DNA from: Phyllostachys edulis
Taxonomy: Eukaryota > Streptophyta > Magnoliopsida > Poales > Poaceae
Assembly: GCA_036346405.1 (NCBI GenBank)
Contig: CM070546.1
Coordinates: 99,578,826-99,642,825 of the forward strand
Reading direction: 5' to 3'
DNA: 64,000 nucleotides
Part shown: one piece after another, positions 59,627-64,000 of the stretch
How the letters are laid out: the number at the start of each line of letters is the position of its first letter
How positions within the stretch are numbered: the first letter of the stretch is position 1
Translations under genes and position numbers: made by a program
Notes under the pieces: model-generated
Databases searched by the model: none
What the model saw: the letters and a program-made list of their open reading frames with translations, nothing else
Told to the model about the DNA's origin: nothing

Positions 59627-59639
59627 GTATTTCCTGTTG

Positions 59640-61450
59640 TAATCATTTTGTTGAGTATGTGTAGAAGTGCAATGAGTTGCCTGCTGTTAGTATTGTTTTA
59701 TGCATCTCTAGTTTTTTTGTGATCTTTGCCTCATAATCAAATCTGGGTTTAAAAAGTTGTCCACTTTTCCAATAGGTTTATGTGAGACCATATGGAGGTC
59801 AACCCATGTTTTGTGATGAGTAATGTATTGTGCATTACACGTGTTGTCGAATTTTGAGTTTGAGAAGATTACAGTGTTGTTGTCAGGTTGCAAACGATCA
59901 TACCTACTTTGGGTTGGCAGTTAGACCGACTTTGCTTTGGTCTTAGTCAGGCAGAGCTAAGGAGGTGCAGCGGAGGTCGGACTGGCTTGGGAGCCGTGAT
60001 CTAATTGGTCATAGAAGGTCTGACCGGCCCATGAGCACCGGTCAAACCGTCAGTGCAAAATTTTGGAAAATGTTAGACCATGTGGCTAGGTCTAGACTAA
60101 TTTTGTTGATGAATAATTGACAATATTGCTTACTGATGTTATTTGAGGCATGTGGTGTGCGTGTAGACTTATGTCGGTCAAGTTGGGAAGAATTTGTGCC
60201 AGAAAAATATGGTTTTTTTTGTCTTTGCATGTGCAGGGAAATTCGGATGCGATCGTGGCCTATGGTGAGGATCGGGAGATAGCTTGGTGCGAAGTCCTAG
60301 TCCAGATGGTCGAGGATGCTGTAGGAGACGGTCGAGCTCGAGTTGGGGCACTTGGAGATCAAAGATGGATGATGTGTGTTGGAGCTATGAAGGGGTAGTT
60401 CGAAGGCTATGACACGTGATAATTTTGGGGTGTCTAAAATAGGAAAGCTAAGATAAATTAGAGAATCCGTGTTAGGAAGGGTATTGGGTCCCTTGATAGT
60501 TGCGATTGGATTGAAGTTGTAATTAGGTGTTAAGCCCACGTAATAGGTCCATGGACCATATGGGCTTTACGTGGGTGGTTAGGTGCTAATGCTGGAAGGC
60601 ATTAAGTGCTGGCAGTTGGAGGCAATTAGGTTTGGCGTGAGGAGGTTTTGGTGCTAACGGCTGTAGGGGGATCAGGTTGTTGCTAGTTGTGGCGGTTGTG
60701 CTCGAGGCTTTGGGGCTCTCGGCAGTACAGACTTTGGGGGTCACATGAGGTACAAGAGGCTACTGTCCAGGATGGAAAACAGGGAAGCGACGGCTACACA
60801 AGGGCTTGGATTGAGGTGCTAGCGGTGGCAGCACAGATGCTGTTTTGACTCTCGGTAGGAGGTGAGTGCTAGCAGCAGGTGTACATGTGCCGATTTCATC
60901 AGGTGGTGATTTGCTAGCAGTGGCAACTACAGAATTCTGGAGGGAATTAGGTGCAATCGTCGGCTGCATAGAAGCTGTGCTAGTGGTGGCTGCATAGATG
61001 GAGTGCTAGTTGCGGCTGGGCAGATTTCCGGTTGTGTAGTGCCGTGAGGGCACTTTGTAGCCACAAACTTGCTGATCTAGAAATAAAAAGATAGAGTTAC
61101 CTTGTAAAAATCTTCTACAATCATTCACCTTCCTCTAATTTCCATTAATGATCCTAGAAAATGAACACCAAACACTTGTGTGGGCTTGTTTGGGTATGTG
61201 TTTGCACTAGGTGTCATTGAAAAATGAAACTAGGTGTGAAATTAGATAGAGTTTTACTGAAAAGTCCAGATAGGGTGTTTTCTCGTGAAGTGAAGCAATC
61301 AGACCGACCACTCTATGGTGTTCAAACTGGTGTCCTGTTAACGGTGGGCGCGGTTAGACTAGCCAATGATTGGCAGTCTGATCGGCATGGTAAGGGTGGT
61401 ATCGAGCCCGGATTTGCATCTAGACCTTCTGTGTACTCTGAGCTAGTTCT
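59640..61450 (+). repeat. Degraded LTR related to the 57,808-59,570 family
   Basis: Local similarity to the solo LTR is visible: GTGGGTCAAGTTGTGAAGAA at 58,081 against GTCGGTCAAGTTGGGAAGAA at about 60,174, followed in both by TGTGCAGG and GGTGAGGATCGGGA-like words. Words such as GGTCGGACTGGC and GTCTGACCGGCC occur at 59,970-60,035. The ends are not defined. No gene was seen. Confidence 0.5.
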
Positions 61451-62476
61451 ATGATTAGTAGTTAGCTCACACAATACAATTATTGACGAATATCACATCC
61501 ATACATGCGTATAAGTAAAAGAGTACTTAATTATTACATAAACAACGTAAATAGGCCTTAGGGCCAAGTTTTTACAGCACAGGTCGATGGGCCAATGAGT
61601 TTAGAAAGTAAATAGCAGTGGAACGTAAATAAACTAAAAGGAAGGGCCTCCATGAGTTTGCCACAGGCAGTCGACAAAGGATGAGTTTTACAGTTATTTT
61701 AGCACAAAACAAGTTTTGCTCAAATACTATAATTATTTTCCAAACCTATGACTTAGCATTTTTAACTTCAAAACCAAAGTGTCATTTGTTAAAACATTAT
61801 TATCTCGATAAGGTTCCTTCCACCTACAGTTACTCACAAGGTTCCATCCACCTACATCATCGCTACAACCAGTTTCTCTTTAACAATTTTCGAATCACAT
61901 TTTATTAAAACTAACCAAGTGTTACTTTCTACATACTGCCCATAACTGAGGGCATAACTATTCAAATTGATTATACACTCTGCATAGGTTGTATAACTTT
62001 ATCCACGAGATATGATCATCTTATAATGTCGGCCATGACACGCCTCCTTGGGTGCGCGATAGAGATGATCATAACATGACTTTTCCAATTCCTTGTCTCG
62101 ACACTAGACCTACTCTGGTGGGGAACCACTCAACACTGGGACAATGACTGTTATGGGGCATCCTCGGAATGCTCCGTTACGGGACACATTTTTAATTAGG
62201 GATCCTTCATTGTTAGGGAGTCACAGCCCTTCTTGATACCTTCTTGATATATATAAAATTACCACTGTGCGCAGGTTTATGCTGGAAACTGAGTAAAGTA
62301 GTTGGCCAGGTCTATCCCATACTAGACTTGTGGTTGCACGACTTAGTAGCTTAGAAACACAGAACATGATTCAGTGCTTAATCGACTCAAACGAAACAAT
62401 TCACAAACCCATCTCTCGTGCATGCCTCTGCATCGATCTCATACCAACTACTCACTCAAGTCTCCACCATTTTAAA
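61451..62476 (-). repeat. 3' portion of a Tekay/RIRE3-like gypsy LTR (minus strand)
   Basis: It is related to 29,500-30,600 in the same orientation. An example is TTATACACTCTGCATAGGTT, then ACTTTATCCACGAGATA (about 61,970-62,015), against TTTACACTCTGCAGAGTTTG and TTTACCCACAAGATA (30,114-30,154). Only about 1 kb is present, and it ends where the plus-oriented LTR begins. Confidence 0.55.
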
Positions 62477-64000
62477 TGTAACAGCCCAAAATTCAAATGT
62501 TAGTTGAAAATTAAAACTTAATTATTTTTGTGGATTTCCTGACATTTTAAAAAGCTTTTCCCTAATTATTTTAAAGCCAAAATAAATTATGAGCAAAAAC
62601 TATTACCAATTTTAAGTTGGAAATATTTTATTTAAGTCCAAAATAACTCTAAGAATTTTTGTGAATTTTTCTAGATTTTTTGGATTTTATTTTCTATTTT
62701 CTAAAGCCTTTTTGATTTAACTGAATTGTTTTAATCATTAAACCATGTAAAATCCCCAAAATCCTTTTGGGCCGAATCTCAAAATCCGGCCCAATTTCTT
62801 TTCTTTCCGTCGGCTCGTTCAGCCCACACCGCATCTCTCTCTCTCTCTCACCTCCCCGGCCCCACCCGCCAGCCACCGCTCCCTCACTTCCGCGTGGGCC
62901 CGCATCCGCACCTTTCTTCCTCCCTGCCTTCTTCCCACAAGAACTAAGCCCCAACGTGGCGCCATTGTCAGACGTCTTTGAGCTCCGCAACAAACACCTT
63001 AACCGCTCCCGTTTTTCGCGCGCACGTGCGCACGATCTCCGCACCCACCTTCGCCTTATCCCCTCTTCTCCGCACCGGTTCACCCGAAGCCGCAACCGCC
63101 GCCGCCATTATCTCCAACGCCACCTTGCCGCCCCGGTGCCCCTCGGCCCCTATAAAAGGAAGCACGAGGTAGCCCTCTTCCTTTTCAAACCAACCCCCAA
63201 GTCTCCCATCTCCTCCTCCTCCCAAACGCCCGAATTTCAATTTCTTCTTCGCGCAACCGAAGCTTGAAGTTTCTTCGAATCCGGCGCCGTCCAAGGGTCT
63301 TCGTCGACGTCGACGACACATTCGGCACCGCCGCCCCATCGCCGACCCCATGCGCACGTTACCCTCACCGGAGCACCGTTAGGACTCCCCACTGCCGACG
63401 AGCCCAACTTCGCTGCCACCATTTCCTTCACCGCCGGCGTTCCCCTCACGCCCTTGCGCCACTGCGGTGAGCCCTGTGATCCCCGCGACCTCCTCTTCCT
63501 TGTGAGCCCCTCAGCGGATCTTGCTGTGGTGCACAACGCCGGTGAGTTCGACACTGAGCCACCGCCGGATTTTGCCGACATGGCGCTACCACGTGCACAC
63601 CACGTCACCGCCACCTCATCACTTTTGCCCAGGTGGCTACCACATCATTTTTCCACATGGCCTTCTCGTTTCCTTAACAAATTTAATTCGGCCGAGAAAA
63701 GAAAATCCTGAGGGCTGGCGTCATCACACACAAGAATTCGAATTTTCTTCAGAAAGATAAATTAGGAAAATATATAAAATCTGATTTTTAGGTTTTATTT
63801 AGGTTTAAAACTTCCAGGTGCTCATATTTTTCATACGAACTCCGATTCAGGTGATTCAAATGTCTAAATTTATATAAAATCAAGATCTAGCTAACTAAAC
63901 TAAAATTATTGATTTGGAGTTAGTTTGTATAGTCTTTTTGAATTTATTTGAGTTTATTTGAATTTGTCGTATTTTCGCGTATAGATTTCGACAACTCTGG
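62477..64000 (+). repeat. Ty3/gypsy LTR (TGTAACA type), 5' part, runs off the window
   Basis: It starts TGTAACAGCCC. A TATA box (CCTATAAAAGG, about 63,150) lies about 670 bp in, then a GC-rich leader (63,200-63,650), then AT-rich sequence with AAATCAAGATCTAG near 63,880 that matches the other LTRs of this family (9,810 and 31,120). The plus-strand open frames at 62,767-63,760 lie in the LTR leader and are not host genes. Whether it is a solo LTR or part of a full element cannot be seen here. Confidence 0.7.

Noticed and set aside
62767..63267. Plus-strand open frame of 166 codons near the window end
   Set aside because: It spans the promoter and leader of an LTR starting at 62,477; composition-driven and not a host gene.

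Overview
The window is plant nuclear DNA from a grass (Poaceae). The evidence is two intron-containing plant genes with GT-AG introns, plus dense nested LTR retrotransposons of grass type: Ty3/gypsy Tat lineage, Ty1/copia SIRE and Angela/BARE types, and long gypsy LTRs starting TGTAACA. The species cannot be named from the sequence. There is no bacterial content, no CRISPR array, and no rRNA or convincing tRNA gene.

Layout. Bases 1-11,583 are retrotransposon remains: the 3' half of a Tat-lineage gypsy element with its 3' LTR (1-3,847), a 5' piece of a minus-strand SIRE copia element (3,848-8,979) split by an Angela/BARE-like solo LTR (4,974-6,548), a piece of a long gypsy LTR (8,980-11,280), and the tail of a Tat LTR (11,281-11,583). 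A gene island follows at 11.8-20.2 kb with two minus-strand genes whose reading frames are complete. One is a five-exon DHHC protein S-acyltransferase (423 aa) and the other a ten-exon secreted subtilisin-like serine protease (781 aa).

Bases 20,251-50,367 are best explained as one old Tat-lineage gypsy element of about 11.8 kb. It was split at 29,360/47,652 by the 3' end of a SIRE copia element. That SIRE fragment was itself entered twice: by a gypsy element now reduced to a 3.25-kb solo LTR (29,427-32,679, target duplication TTATA), and by a full-length 11.9-kb Tat element (34,073-45,980, target duplication CCCAT). After about 1.4 kb of unassigned sequence comes a Ty1/copia element (51,762 to about 59,626). 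Its 3' LTR is split by a solo LTR (57,808-59,570, target duplication ATCAT). The window ends in two degraded LTR pieces and the start of a further gypsy LTR that runs off the edge.

How the parts relate. The two host genes are functionally independent: a membrane palmitoyl transferase and a secreted protease. All retrotransposon coding regions seen here are broken by stops and frameshifts, so they are annotated as pseudogenes. The most notable sequence signals are: three diverged copies of an antisense gene carried by Tat-type elements between integrase and the 3' LTR; clusters of short palindromic words in several unrelated LTR families; two minisatellite arrays inside the Tat element; and a duplicated 3' splice site in the subtilase gene. 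Exon joins, domain calls and lineage names come from reading the sequence by eye and have not been checked by alignment or transcripts.
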